Positions 57,601-64,000 of a DNA stretch of 64,000 nucleotides are shown piece after piece. A program made the translations under genes and the position numbers. The stretch covers positions 1-64,000 of the forward strand of contig NZ_JAPWHE010000012.1 in NCBI RefSeq assembly GCF_027214045.1. The letters run 5' to 3'. Every line of letters starts with the position of its first letter. The first letter of the stretch is position 1. This DNA is from Castellaniella denitrificans (lineage in GTDB: Bacteria; Pseudomonadota; Gammaproteobacteria; Burkholderiales; Burkholderiaceae_B). The notes beneath the pieces were generated by a model. The model was not told where the DNA came from, searched no databases, and was given only the letters and a program-made list of their open reading frames with translations.

Positions 57601-59033
57601 GGCGACTCCCCGGACGCGTGTGCAGGTTCGACGGCCCCTCCTTGCCACTGGGATCCTGGGCCGCTGGCGCGCGGATTCCAGCCCGACCGGAATCCCATTG
57701 CTGTGGAACCCCGCACCGGACGGATGGGCGCCATCAGCATGGGCGAGGCCGGAAACGCCCGGTCCAGAATCGCGTCCGCGCGCCGGACGCGCTGGCGCAG
57801 ATCGGGGTGATCCGCCGTCACCAATTGCGGAGTGACCAGGATGGCCAGTTCCGTTTCGTTGCGCTGGAAACGCGTGGAGCGAAACAGGGCGCCCAGAATG
57901 GGCAGGTCGCCCAGGCCCGGCAGACGGTCCACATTGCGGGCCGCGTCCCGCGACAGGAAGCCCGCCAGCACCAGGGTCTGACCCGAGCGCACGTTGAACT
58001 CCGTGGCCGTGCGCCGGGTCTTCAAAGAAGGACCGCCCGGCACGGACAGCGATGGATCGATGGCGCTGACCTCGACTTCGAGACGCGAGCGCACGGCGCC
58101 GCTGCGCTCGATGGACGGAGTGATGCGCAGCGACACGCCGTAGGGCTTGAAAGCCGTCTGGGTATTGCCGTTGCCGTCGACCGTGCTGTAAGGGACTTCG
58201 CCGCCCGCCAGGAATTCGGCGGTCGCACCGCTGCGCGCCAGGAGCTGCGGCTGGGCCAGCACCACCGCCCGTCCGTCCTGGGCCAGCAGGTCGATGCGCG
58301 CCGACAGCAGCGCATTGACGCCGAAGTAGCCGGCGGCCTGGGGCGAAGGAAACGCCAGGGGCAGCACGGTTTCCCCGGGCCGGTCGGCGTAGCGGCGGGA
58401 ACCGCCGTCCCAGCCCAGGCCGGCGTTCACGCCCCCGGTGGCGTTCGAGCCCCAGCGCAGCCCGACTTCCCTCAGCAACGATCGAGGCACCTCGACCACG
58501 CGTACGTCCAGCAGCACCATCCGGTCCCAGCCGACCGTGCCGGTGAAGTCCAGAAGCTGCGGATAGCGGCGACCCAGCTCCGCCAGACGCTGGCGATCGC
58601 TGTCCGACAATTCGTCCCCCTCGACCAGCAGCTTGTCCCCCAGAGGCGTCACACGGACGCCTGGGATACGTTCCAGCAGGCTCCGCAACTCATCCTGCAG
58701 CTGGCGCGCGCCCTCGGGCGCGACCTCCACCGCATACCGATAAGCTTGTCCATCCGCCGTCCAGGCATGCAAGGTGCTGAAACCGGGCTTGCGGGCGAAC
58801 ACGATGACCTCGCGGTCGTCGGTGCTGACGGCGTTCAGGATCTTGCCGTCACCCACCGCCACGCGGGCCACACCGGGAATCCCCAGTACCCGGACCTCGC
58901 CCGCCTGAAGCGCCAGTGGCGTTTCGGCGGCGACCGCCAGGGCGGCGGCGGTCACGACCGGAGCGGACGATGCCAGCCCCAAGGACAGGAGCAAGGCCGG
59001 ATACAGGCCGCGAACAGGAAACACGCGCCTCAT
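57597..59033 (-). CDS. Tad/Flp pilus outer membrane secretin RcpA/CpaC
   Basis: A 478-residue secretin with a signal peptide (ALLLSLGLASSAPVVTAAALA), the pilus secretin N-domain (LQAGEVRVLGIPGVARVAVGD, REVIVFARKPGFSTLHAW) and the secretin beta-domain ending in SGQTLVLAGFLSRDA, PGLGDLPILGALFRS and ETELAILVTPQLV. The start overlaps the stop of the preceding frameshifted gene (ATGA). Confidence 0.91.
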   Translation of the reverse strand: MRRVFPVRGLYPALLLSLGLASSAPVVTAAALAVAAETPLALQAGEVRVLGIPGVARVAVGDGKILNAVSTDDREVIVFARKPGFSTLHAWTADGQAYRYAVEVAPEGARQLQDELRSLLERIPGVRVTPLGDKLLVEGDELSDSDRQRLAELGRRYPQLLDFTGTVGWDRMVLLDVRVVEVPRSLLREVGLRWGSNATGGVNAGLGWDGGSRRYADRPGETVLPLAFPSPQAAGYFGVNALLSARIDLLAQDGRAVVLAQPQLLARSGATAEFLAGGEVPYSTVDGNGNTQTAFKPYGVSLRITPSIERSGAVRSRLEVEVSAIDPSLSVPGGPSLKTRRTATEFNVRSGQTLVLAGFLSRDAARNVDRLPGLGDLPILGALFRSTRFQRNETELAILVTPQLVTADHPDLRQRVRRADAILDRAFPASPMLMAPIRPVRGSTAMGFRSGWNPRASGPGSQWQGGAVEPAHASGESP

Positions 59034-59970
59034 GGCCGCGCCCCCTCTTCAAATCGGGCGGATTGACCGGCAGAAACCGGATCGCCGGCCAGATCGACCG
59101 GGGGATCTTCATCGGCCATCGGCGCCGCCGACACGACCTGCCCGGCCAGGGCGCGCATCCAGGCGCTGGCCAGATCCTGCTCCCCGGGCAAGTCGAACCA
59201 GCCGTTGCCCGGCCGGGCCAACTGCCCTTCGGGCCTGGCCCACGCCGGCAAGGCACGGGCACCCGAAGAACCATACAGGATGACGGCGCGCCGGGCCGGC
59301 GCGCGCGGCGGGTCGCCCACACCCAACAGCGCGCCCATTCCCCGGCCAGCCGCACCGCCACATCCTGAGCGGATCCGGATGTCTTTCCAGGCGCCGCCAA
59401 CGGCCGCCAACGCTGCGCCCACAAGGCGCGCCGCACGGCGGCCGCCACGCGTGGATATGACCCCGGGCACAGATAGCTGGCCAACTCGCCGGCGCCATCG
59501 GCAAGGCGGCTGGAGGCGCGCAGCACGCGCCGTGCGCCGGCGGGCACCAGGGCCTCTGGATCGAAGCCGACCGTGGGACGTTCGTCGGGTCCGAGACTGG
59601 ACAGCACGCCGATCGTGCCCGGGTCGCCCTCATCGGCCGGACGCAGTTGCGCCATCCAGTGCCGTCCCTCATGAACGCCTGACAAGAACAGCACGGCGCC
59701 GGAGAACTGCAACCGTTCGAATCGGGATTCCCCCGCGCGGGTCAGCCGCCGCGCCGCGTCGACCGGTGCCATCGGCGCCCGGAAACGTCTCATCCGCAGG
59801 CGGGCGCCCGGCAGATCGAAAGCCAGGGGTGCGGCCCAGACCCACCCCGCCAGAGCCTCGGACCGGGCCGGATCCCAGGATCCGGGAAGGGCGCAGGCCG
59901 AACCGGCGCTCAACAGCAGAATCGCCGCCAGCATCGCGGACGAACGGACGCCCGGCACGAACGGATTCAT
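59030..59970 (-). pseudogene. Exported hypothetical protein of the Tad operon, frameshifted
   Basis: The start MNPFVPGVRS overlaps the TadE-like stop (ATGA), and a signal peptide follows (AAILLLSAGSACALP). The reading frame stays protein-like for about 210 residues, to near 59340. There it shifts: the continuing frame becomes Arg/Pro-rich and would run 180 bases into the secretin gene. The sensible continuation (LLGVGDPPRAPARRAVILYG to FEEGARP) is in another frame and ends at 59030 with an ATGA overlap to the secretin. A one-base loss, for example in the GGGG run near 59340, explains this. Function unknown. A sequencing error is possible. Confidence 0.75.
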
Positions 59971-60686
59971 GGCTGCCTCCAGGTTTGAAGGTGCGGACGC
60001 GGTACGCCGCCCGTCCAGGGGCCGGTCCAGTCCCAATCGGGCTCGACGCGGCCCCAGGCGGCATCCACTCCCCGGAGGCGGCCCAGTGCCGCACGGCCCG
60101 CCGCCTGGGACGCCGACGCCGCCGCGCTCCAGGCGCGCGGACTGCCCGCCAAGAGCGACTGTGCATCGGCATCGCCTGCCGCCGCGCCATCGCCACTCAG
60201 AATCGCGGTGTGACGGCGCAGGCCGAGCCCCAGCCGGTCGAAATCGAGCAGGCTCCCCGTCGTTTCCGCCTCGCCGGCGGTCCGGGTCCAGGCGCCGGCG
60301 CGCCAGACGGTCGGATCACCCAATCGCAGTTCCCTGCGCAGGTCCGCCGCCCCGGCCACGGGATCGCCGGCCTGCCGTCCGGTCATGGGGCCCAGCGATT
60401 CGACGACCAGACGCGCCTCGCCCGCCAGGAAGTCCAGGCCCCGCCGGGTCCGCCAACGGTGTCCCGACGCCCCCAGATAGCCCTCCCCTCCGGGTTCCAG
60501 CGCCTCCGGCGCCAGGCCCTGATGGGCATGGGCGAAGGCGGCGCGACGGCTGGCGTGAGCCAGTTGCAGACCGACATCCTGCAGGCGCCCCAGCCAGGCG
60601 ATGCCCAGCCACAGGCTGCCCAGAACGGTCAGCACGACCAGGGTTTCGACGAGGGCCTGGCCGCCCTGCCGCGCATGAATAAGCAT
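59967..60686 (-). CDS. TadE-like minor pseudopilin
   Basis: A 239-residue protein whose N terminus, RQGGQALVETLVVLTVLGSL, has the Gly-x(n)-Glu pattern and hydrophobic helix of TadE/TadF minor pilins. The remainder is soluble and periplasmic. The longer open frame to 61070 is not native. It begins one base before the end of the upstream TadG-like gene. Confidence 0.78.
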   Translation of the reverse strand: MLIHARQGGQALVETLVVLTVLGSLWLGIAWLGRLQDVGLQLAHASRRAAFAHAHQGLAPEALEPGGEGYLGASGHRWRTRRGLDFLAGEARLVVESLGPMTGRQAGDPVAGAADLRRELRLGDPTVWRAGAWTRTAGEAETTGSLLDFDRLGLGLRRHTAILSGDGAAAGDADAQSLLAGSPRAWSAAASASQAAGRAALGRLRGVDAAWGRVEPDWDWTGPWTGGVPRPHLQTWRQP

Positions 60687-60687
60687 G

Positions 60688-62004
60688 TCAGTCTCCCGGC
60701 GCATCCGACAACCCCGCAGCCAGGCGCGCATGCCAGTAGGGATGGAAAAGGCTGGGGGTTTCGTCCAGGCCGTCCGGACGTCGCCCAGGACGGGAAAACA
60801 GGCTTTCCGCCGCGCTGCGGGCGCGGACCGGACGGCCCGCCGACGCATCCGGCCATTCCAGGCGCACCACGAATCCCGACGCTGCGTCCCGCCCCTTCCC
60901 TGCGGCGACGTCCAGATAGTCGCCCAGACCACGGGACGTCCAGGCCTGCTTGTCGCGCAGCGCATAGGAATTGGCCAAGGGATTGTCCCGGCCGCCCACC
61001 AGGTCCCATTGCGTCGACGAACGGACCCAGCGCCAGAAATCCTGGTCGGCGAAATCGTCCGGCGGCGCATCGACGTGATCGGCGTCCATCGACTGACCCG
61101 GCCGCGCCGGCATCCAGGCCCAACCCATGGCGTATTCGCGGTAGTAGCAGCCGATCCAGCGATTGGATCGCACCGCGTGGAAGGACTGCGTGTCCCCCGC
61201 CCGCCAGCGGCCGGAATCGTCCAGCGCGGTGCCGCCGCGCCGCCTCAATTCGTGGCGCAGTTGCAGACATCGGCCGCTGACGGGCCAGGGATTGCGCGCC
61301 GTATGGTCACGGGGATCGAGAAACGGATACAGACTGGCCAACTGCCGCGTCCAGTCGAACAAGGGCGCGTCCGGCGCACGGCGACGCAGCAGGCCTGGCC
61401 ATGCGTCTTCCGTCACCACGGGCCGCAGGTCGCCGGGTTTGCGTTCCGGATAGTGGGCGGACAGCACGGCCCGCATCGCCTCCAGGCGTGCCTGGGGCAG
61501 ATCCCGGACCAGGACACGGGACAGGTCCGCCGACAGTTCGTGCACGAAACGCTCGTGCGCGGCATAGGCACGCCCCAGTGCGCCCCCGGCCCGCGCCTGG
61601 GCTTCCAGGCCGACCGCCGAGGCCGCCGCCAGGTAGGCGCGGCCATGGTCAGCGCCGAACAGCATGCCGATCAGGTGGGCGGGCGGATTGCCCTGGGCCA
61701 GGCGGCGCGATTCCATGCCGGCATAGTGCGCCCAGCTGCCCAACGTGACCAGGTGCGCCATGGCCAACTGGTGCGCCATCCGGGCACGGTTCAAGTATGC
61801 CAGGAAATTCAGGGTACGGGCCTGGATCAGGGCGCCGCTGTAGGCGGCGGCATCCAGGCCATGGACCAGCCGGGTCTTGGCCGCCAGGACCTGGCCAGTG
61901 GCGAAATAGCGCATCCAGGCCAGGCCCAGCACGGTCGCCAGCAGCATGCCCAGCACCAGCACCTGGCCCCGCTGGTTGCGGGAAGAGCGATGAAGAGCAG
62001 CCAT
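60688..62004 (-). CDS. TadG-like Tad-domain protein
   Basis: A 438-residue protein with an N-terminal Tad-type membrane segment (RGQVLVLGMLLATVLGLAWM) followed by AAKTRLVHGLDAAAYSGALI, the pattern of Tad-domain proteins in which a helix precedes the xDAAAxA motif. The long periplasmic part has no von Willebrand domain that I can see. It starts one base after the pilin stop. Confidence 0.75.
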   Translation of the reverse strand: MAALHRSSRNQRGQVLVLGMLLATVLGLAWMRYFATGQVLAAKTRLVHGLDAAAYSGALIQARTLNFLAYLNRARMAHQLAMAHLVTLGSWAHYAGMESRRLAQGNPPAHLIGMLFGADHGRAYLAAASAVGLEAQARAGGALGRAYAAHERFVHELSADLSRVLVRDLPQARLEAMRAVLSAHYPERKPGDLRPVVTEDAWPGLLRRRAPDAPLFDWTRQLASLYPFLDPRDHTARNPWPVSGRCLQLRHELRRRGGTALDDSGRWRAGDTQSFHAVRSNRWIGCYYREYAMGWAWMPARPGQSMDADHVDAPPDDFADQDFWRWVRSSTQWDLVGGRDNPLANSYALRDKQAWTSRGLGDYLDVAAGKGRDAASGFVVRLEWPDASAGRPVRARSAAESLFSRPGRRPDGLDETPSLFHPYWHARLAAGLSDAPGD

Positions 62005-62005
62005 G

Positions 62006-62236
62006 TCACTGCCCCGCCACCGCATTGCCGGTGAAAGACTTCAAGGACTTGGCGGCCGCCTGCGCGGCGGCGGATTCGGCCGCCGTCTGGGCGATGCGGG
62101 ATTGCTCGGAACCATCCTCGCCAGCGATTTCCCGCGCCATGGCCGCCGTCTGGGCTCGGATCACCTGGCCGAACAGCTGATAGACCGCGATGGCGGCGAC
62201 GGCCACCAGGGCGACGACGATCACGTATTCGACCAA
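62006..62236 (-). CDS. Flp-type pilin, 5' end disrupted
   Basis: The frame encodes the Flp signature LVEYVIVVALVAVAAIAVYQLFG and an Ala-rich tail, 76 residues from a TTG codon. In-frame codons continue upstream (INLIRRFSDQ) to a TAG at 62267-62269, but there is no ATG or GTG and no ribosome site. The basic leader and the Glu+5 Tyr+6 pair fit a class III prepilin, although the -1 residue is Ser, not Gly. The gene leads the Tad operon. Its start seems lost at the boundary with phage-like DNA. Confidence 0.65.
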   Translation of the reverse strand: MVEYVIVVALVAVAAIAVYQLFGQVIRAQTAAMAREIAGEDGSEQSRIAQTAAESAAAQAAAKSLKSFTGNAVAGQ

Positions 62237-62443
62237 TTGATCGGAAAAACGACGTATCAGATTGATCTATAAGGAAATCCAGGGGTCGAAATGTCCAATA
62301 GCCTGGTGGTCGGTGGAGACGCTAACCCCTTGATTTTGTGTGTCTACGTTTGGAGTTTTGGACAGCTTTTTGCCCTATTTTTGGCTTGCTGAATCACCCC
62401 GCAAGACTGTATAAAAACACAGCTATTTACAGGAGCCACCATC
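62237..62443. other. Junction between the Tad operon and prophage DNA
   Basis: From about 62267 the composition changes from GC-rich coding DNA to AT-rich sequence with runs such as TTTTTGCCCTATTTTTGG. No gene is present. The stretch holds the SOS-type promoter of the next gene. It is the likely site of an attachment core, but the other end of the element is outside the window, so no att repeat can be shown. Confidence 0.5.
62386..62422 (+). promoter_or_regulatory. LexA (SOS) box and promoter of the first prophage-edge gene
   Basis: CTGT-ATAAAAAC-ACAG (62407-62422) matches the CTGT-N8-ACAG LexA consensus, with the AT-rich core expected. It overlaps a TATAAA -10 (62410-62415) that has TTGCTG (62386-62391) at 18 bases as -35, the standard arrangement for LexA repression. 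Confidence 0.7.
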
Positions 62444-62734
62444 ATGTACACGATCACCCTTCAAGACGCACCCGCCGACATAACCGAACTGGCGCGGGCC
62501 CATGCCGAACACCTCTTCCGACGAACACTGGAACGCGCCCTTGGCGGCCCGGAGCAGGTGCTTGCGGCCTACAAGGCCTGGACGACGGCGGAGGACACTG
62601 CAGAAGATGAAATGGCGCCTGAGGATGTGGCGCTGGCCAAGCGCTGGATCGCTGCGGCCGGGCGTGCGCGGGGCGATGCGTTCCAGGCCATGGGGGAGAC
62701 GGAGGCTTGGTTTGAGGTTAGGATTGAGCGGTAG
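62444..62734 (+). CDS. Hypothetical protein, SOS-controlled prophage-edge gene
   Basis: A 96-residue acidic, helical, soluble protein beginning MYTITLQDAPADITELARAH. It has no signal peptide or recognisable motif. AGGAG lies eight bases before the ATG and a LexA box overlaps the promoter, so DNA damage should induce it. I do not recognise the family. Confidence 0.7.
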   Translation: MYTITLQDAPADITELARAHAEHLFRRTLERALGGPEQVLAAYKAWTTAEDTAEDEMAPEDVALAKRWIAAAGRARGDAFQAMGETEAWFEVRIER

Positions 62735-62781
62735 GATTGCGATGACGGTACCACTGCCTAGCGTCATGAAGGAGATCGAGA

Positions 62782-63027
62782 ATGGGAATTATCGACAGCG
62801 TCACCTATAAGCTCACGTGCCAAGCATGTGGAATTGAAGAGACATCCAAAATTCTCGACAAGGGATCCAGCTGGAGTGGGCCCCACTGGCAAGGACCTTC
62901 TGAGCTTTCCAAGTTCAACGGGACATGGGAGGGCGGCGGGGGGAAGGAGGAGCCGGCGCTCCGCACAGCCACATGCAAAGCATGCGGCGCAACGGTCGAA
63001 ATTTCCAAAAGCTATTCAGCAGCGTAG
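62782..63027 (+). CDS. Small zinc-ribbon-like hypothetical protein
   Basis: An 81-residue protein with two CxxC knuckles (LTCQACGIEE and ATCKACGATVEI) about 54 residues apart, which suggests a zinc ribbon. The middle is Gly/Trp-rich. AAGGAGA stands eight bases before the ATG. It may be in an operon with the SOS-controlled gene 47 bases upstream. Confidence 0.65.
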   Translation: MGIIDSVTYKLTCQACGIEETSKILDKGSSWSGPHWQGPSELSKFNGTWEGGGGKEEPALRTATCKACGATVEISKSYSAA

Positions 63028-63134
63028 TCGCGCAACCCGAGCGCCGCACCTGGGATCACCGCCGCGAATCGTAGGCCTGATGCGCCGTCAGTGCTCGTAC
63101 AATAAATCAGAACAATAACTTTCGGGTGGGGCTC
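63028..63134. promoter_or_regulatory. Intergenic region before the immunity gene
   Basis: Within this 107-base stretch the last 35 bases are AT-rich and include a TACAAT -10-like element (about 63098-63103) but no convincing -35. It may give the immunity gene its own promoter. Confidence 0.25.
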
Positions 63135-63497
63135 ATGAAGCGTTCACAAGGGTTCGCTGCCATTCTTCTCGTTTTTGGTCTGGCGCTGTCCTGCCCCGTC
63201 GCTTCAGCCGGTTTTGTTGACGGGTATCAGTTAAAAAAATGGTCTGACGGTAGCGACAGGGTTCAGCATGGCAGCAAGCAATCTTTAGACCTCGCAGACG
63301 AGTCGTACCTTATTGGCTACATTTCTGGTATCAGCGACTTTGGTGACGGGCTGATCTTCTGCTCTCCGTCGAACGCCAGGCTCGGCCAGCTGATGGGCGT
63401 AACGAGAAAGCACCTGCTCGCGAACCCGGAAAAATGGAATCAGCCGGCAGCGATGCTTGTTGTCGAGGCACTAATGCAGGCATTTCCCTGTAAATAG
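63135..63497 (+). CDS. Rap1a/Tai-family immunity-like protein
   Basis: A 120-residue exported protein with signal peptide AAILLVFGLALSCPVASA. The mature part has the Rap1a/Tai pattern: YLIGYISGISDF, IFCSPSNARLGQL, RKHLLANPEKWNQPAAMLVVEAL and the terminal AFPC. Known members sit in the periplasm and neutralise type VI secretion effectors, mostly peptidoglycan amidases. The codon use is less GC-rich than in the chromosome genes. No cognate toxin is encoded in the window. The GTG at 63126 is an alternative start. Confidence 0.82.
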   Translation: MKRSQGFAAILLVFGLALSCPVASAGFVDGYQLKKWSDGSDRVQHGSKQSLDLADESYLIGYISGISDFGDGLIFCSPSNARLGQLMGVTRKHLLANPEKWNQPAAMLVVEALMQAFPCK

Positions 63498-63974
63498 CTA
63501 CCGCCCCACCCTCACCGCTCGCACATACCCCTGTAGCCCGTTCACTTGGTCGGCCCACTTTGCAGCATCTGCTGCCAGGTCTGCATATTCCCCGTAGCAC
63601 GCTGCAAAACCTCCGATCCAGTCGGGACCGGCTGCATCAGATCGGCGGCCGGCGCGGGGATTCGCGGGATCACGACCGTATCGGCGCACCCACTCATCAA
63701 GCCTGCCGCGCACAGCCACAAGATCACGCTGCGCAGCCTCGCGGGCCAGCACGGCTCCACGGTATTGGGCGTCGGCTCGATCAGCTTCATATTGCATTCC
63801 TTGTTCGATGGAAATAGCGGCCAGTCTGGCCTTGGCCCGTTCGTCCGCCCGGCCGGCCCGGTACCGGGAGTGTCCATACCAGCCGATGCCGGCCGCAATG
63901 GCCAGCAGGACGCAGGCCACGGCCAGCGGGCGCCAGTAGGCCTTGGCGACGGCCCAGATAGCAGCGGCGATCAT
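63498..63974 (-). CDS. Phage lysis protein Rz-like i-spanin (DUF2514 type)
   Basis: A 158-residue protein with a single N-terminal membrane helix (YWRPLAVACVLLAIAAGIGWYG) followed by a long charged coiled-coil region. This is the inner membrane spanin layout, and a lipoprotein gene is nested in a second frame inside it, as in Rz/Rz1 pairs. The spanin complex fuses the two membranes at the last step of phage lysis. Its ATG overlaps the stop of an upstream gene (ATGA). Confidence 0.8.
   Translation of the reverse strand: MIAAAIWAVAKAYWRPLAVACVLLAIAAGIGWYGHSRYRAGRADERAKARLAAISIEQGMQYEADRADAQYRGAVLAREAAQRDLVAVRGRLDEWVRRYGRDPANPRAGRRSDAAGPDWIGGFAACYGEYADLAADAAKWADQVNGLQGYVRAVRVGR
63542..63790 (-). 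CDS. Phage lysis lipoprotein Rz1-like o-spanin, nested in Rz
   Basis: An 82-residue lipoprotein wholly inside the Rz gene in another frame. It has a lipobox (VILWLCAAGLMSGCADT, lipidation Cys in SGC), a Pro-containing mature segment (VVIPRIPAPAADLMQPVP), and a start with AAGGA upstream. Nested Rz1 is a well-known property of phage spanins and supports the Rz call. The longer frame to 63898 is not native. Confidence 0.78.
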   Translation of the reverse strand: MKLIEPTPNTVEPCWPARLRSVILWLCAAGLMSGCADTVVIPRIPAPAADLMQPVPTGSEVLQRATGNMQTWQQMLQSGPTK

Positions 63975-64000
63975 GCAGCCCCCAGCGCGGCGCGCGCGAC
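63971..64000 (-). CDS. C-terminal end of a gene upstream of Rz (probably endolysin), partial
   Basis: The frame reads VARAALGAA and stops at 63971-63973, sharing ATGA with the Rz start. In phage lysis cassettes the gene before Rz is usually the endolysin. Only ten codons are visible, so the identity is inference. Confidence 0.35.
   Translation of the reverse strand, partial: VARAALGAA

Noticed and set aside
58849-60036. The exported Tad-operon protein as an intact 395-residue protein
   Set aside because: Its last 160 residues are Arg/Pro/Cys-rich and overlap the secretin by 180 bases; a frameshift explains the region better.
62237-62443. A tRNA gene as phage attachment site at the junction
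   Set aside because: I found no cloverleaf or TTCGA-type T loop in this stretch, so no tRNA is claimed.

Overview
The window is high-GC chromosomal DNA from a betaproteobacterium. The gene set and order (leuC-leuD-leuB-asd-fimV-truA, bo3 quinol oxidase, type II thrB, BPSS1780-family membrane protein, BrkB) point to Burkholderiales and most likely Alcaligenaceae (the Bordetella/Achromobacter/Castellaniella group). This placement rests on recognising protein families, not on a search. Genes are tightly packed, and many neighbours share a 4-base ATGA or TGATG overlap. I saw no tRNA, rRNA or CRISPR.

Layout. 1-3.0 kb: the pyruvate dehydrogenase operon (aceE, then aceF cut by the left edge). 3.3-9.4 kb: a FixL/FixJ-type two-component pair, folD, oligopeptidase A and a Sco-type copper chaperone. 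9.4-13.9 kb: a copper module with a disulfide oxidoreductase and CopZ facing away from a copper P-type ATPase and a CueR-type regulator. Two operators with the same geometry lie between the two arms. 13.9-21.8 kb: a nitroreductase, pdxJ, an RND efflux operon (adaptor, pump, outer membrane factor) and its TetR regulator. 21.8-24.8 kb: a tandemly duplicated terminator and a TrpXYZ-like ABC importer. 25.0-31.7 kb: cyoABCD, surf1 and a RegB/RegA redox two-component system in one run. 31.9-36.3 kb: an MFS symporter, trpF and a TRAP dctQM pair. 36.4-43.3 kb: truA, fimV, asd, leuB, leuD, leuC. 43.4-53.6 kb: housekeeping genes (M48 protease, aroC, selO, DUF2069, brkB, CBS protein, dusA, thrB) with an orphan MerR and an EAL phosphodiesterase. 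53.6-62.2 kb: a compact Tad/Flp pilus operon on the minus strand. 62.3-64 kb: the edge of a prophage, with an SOS-box gene, a zinc-ribbon protein, a Rap1a/Tai-type immunity protein and nested Rz/Rz1 spanins.

How the parts work together. Copper handling (Sco, CopZ, CopA, CueR) sits near respiratory genes. The RegB/RegA pair is built into the quinol oxidase operon, which suggests that quinone redox state feeds back on oxidase expression. The Tad locus appears damaged: its pilin gene has lost its ATG start exactly where phage-like DNA begins, and one gene in the operon is frameshifted.

The best candidates for something new are four: the prophage edge carrying an immunity protein, the orphan mer-type MerR whose intact promoter faces a c-di-GMP phosphodiesterase, the copper-controlled disulfide reductase, and the FHA-fused Tad ATPase.
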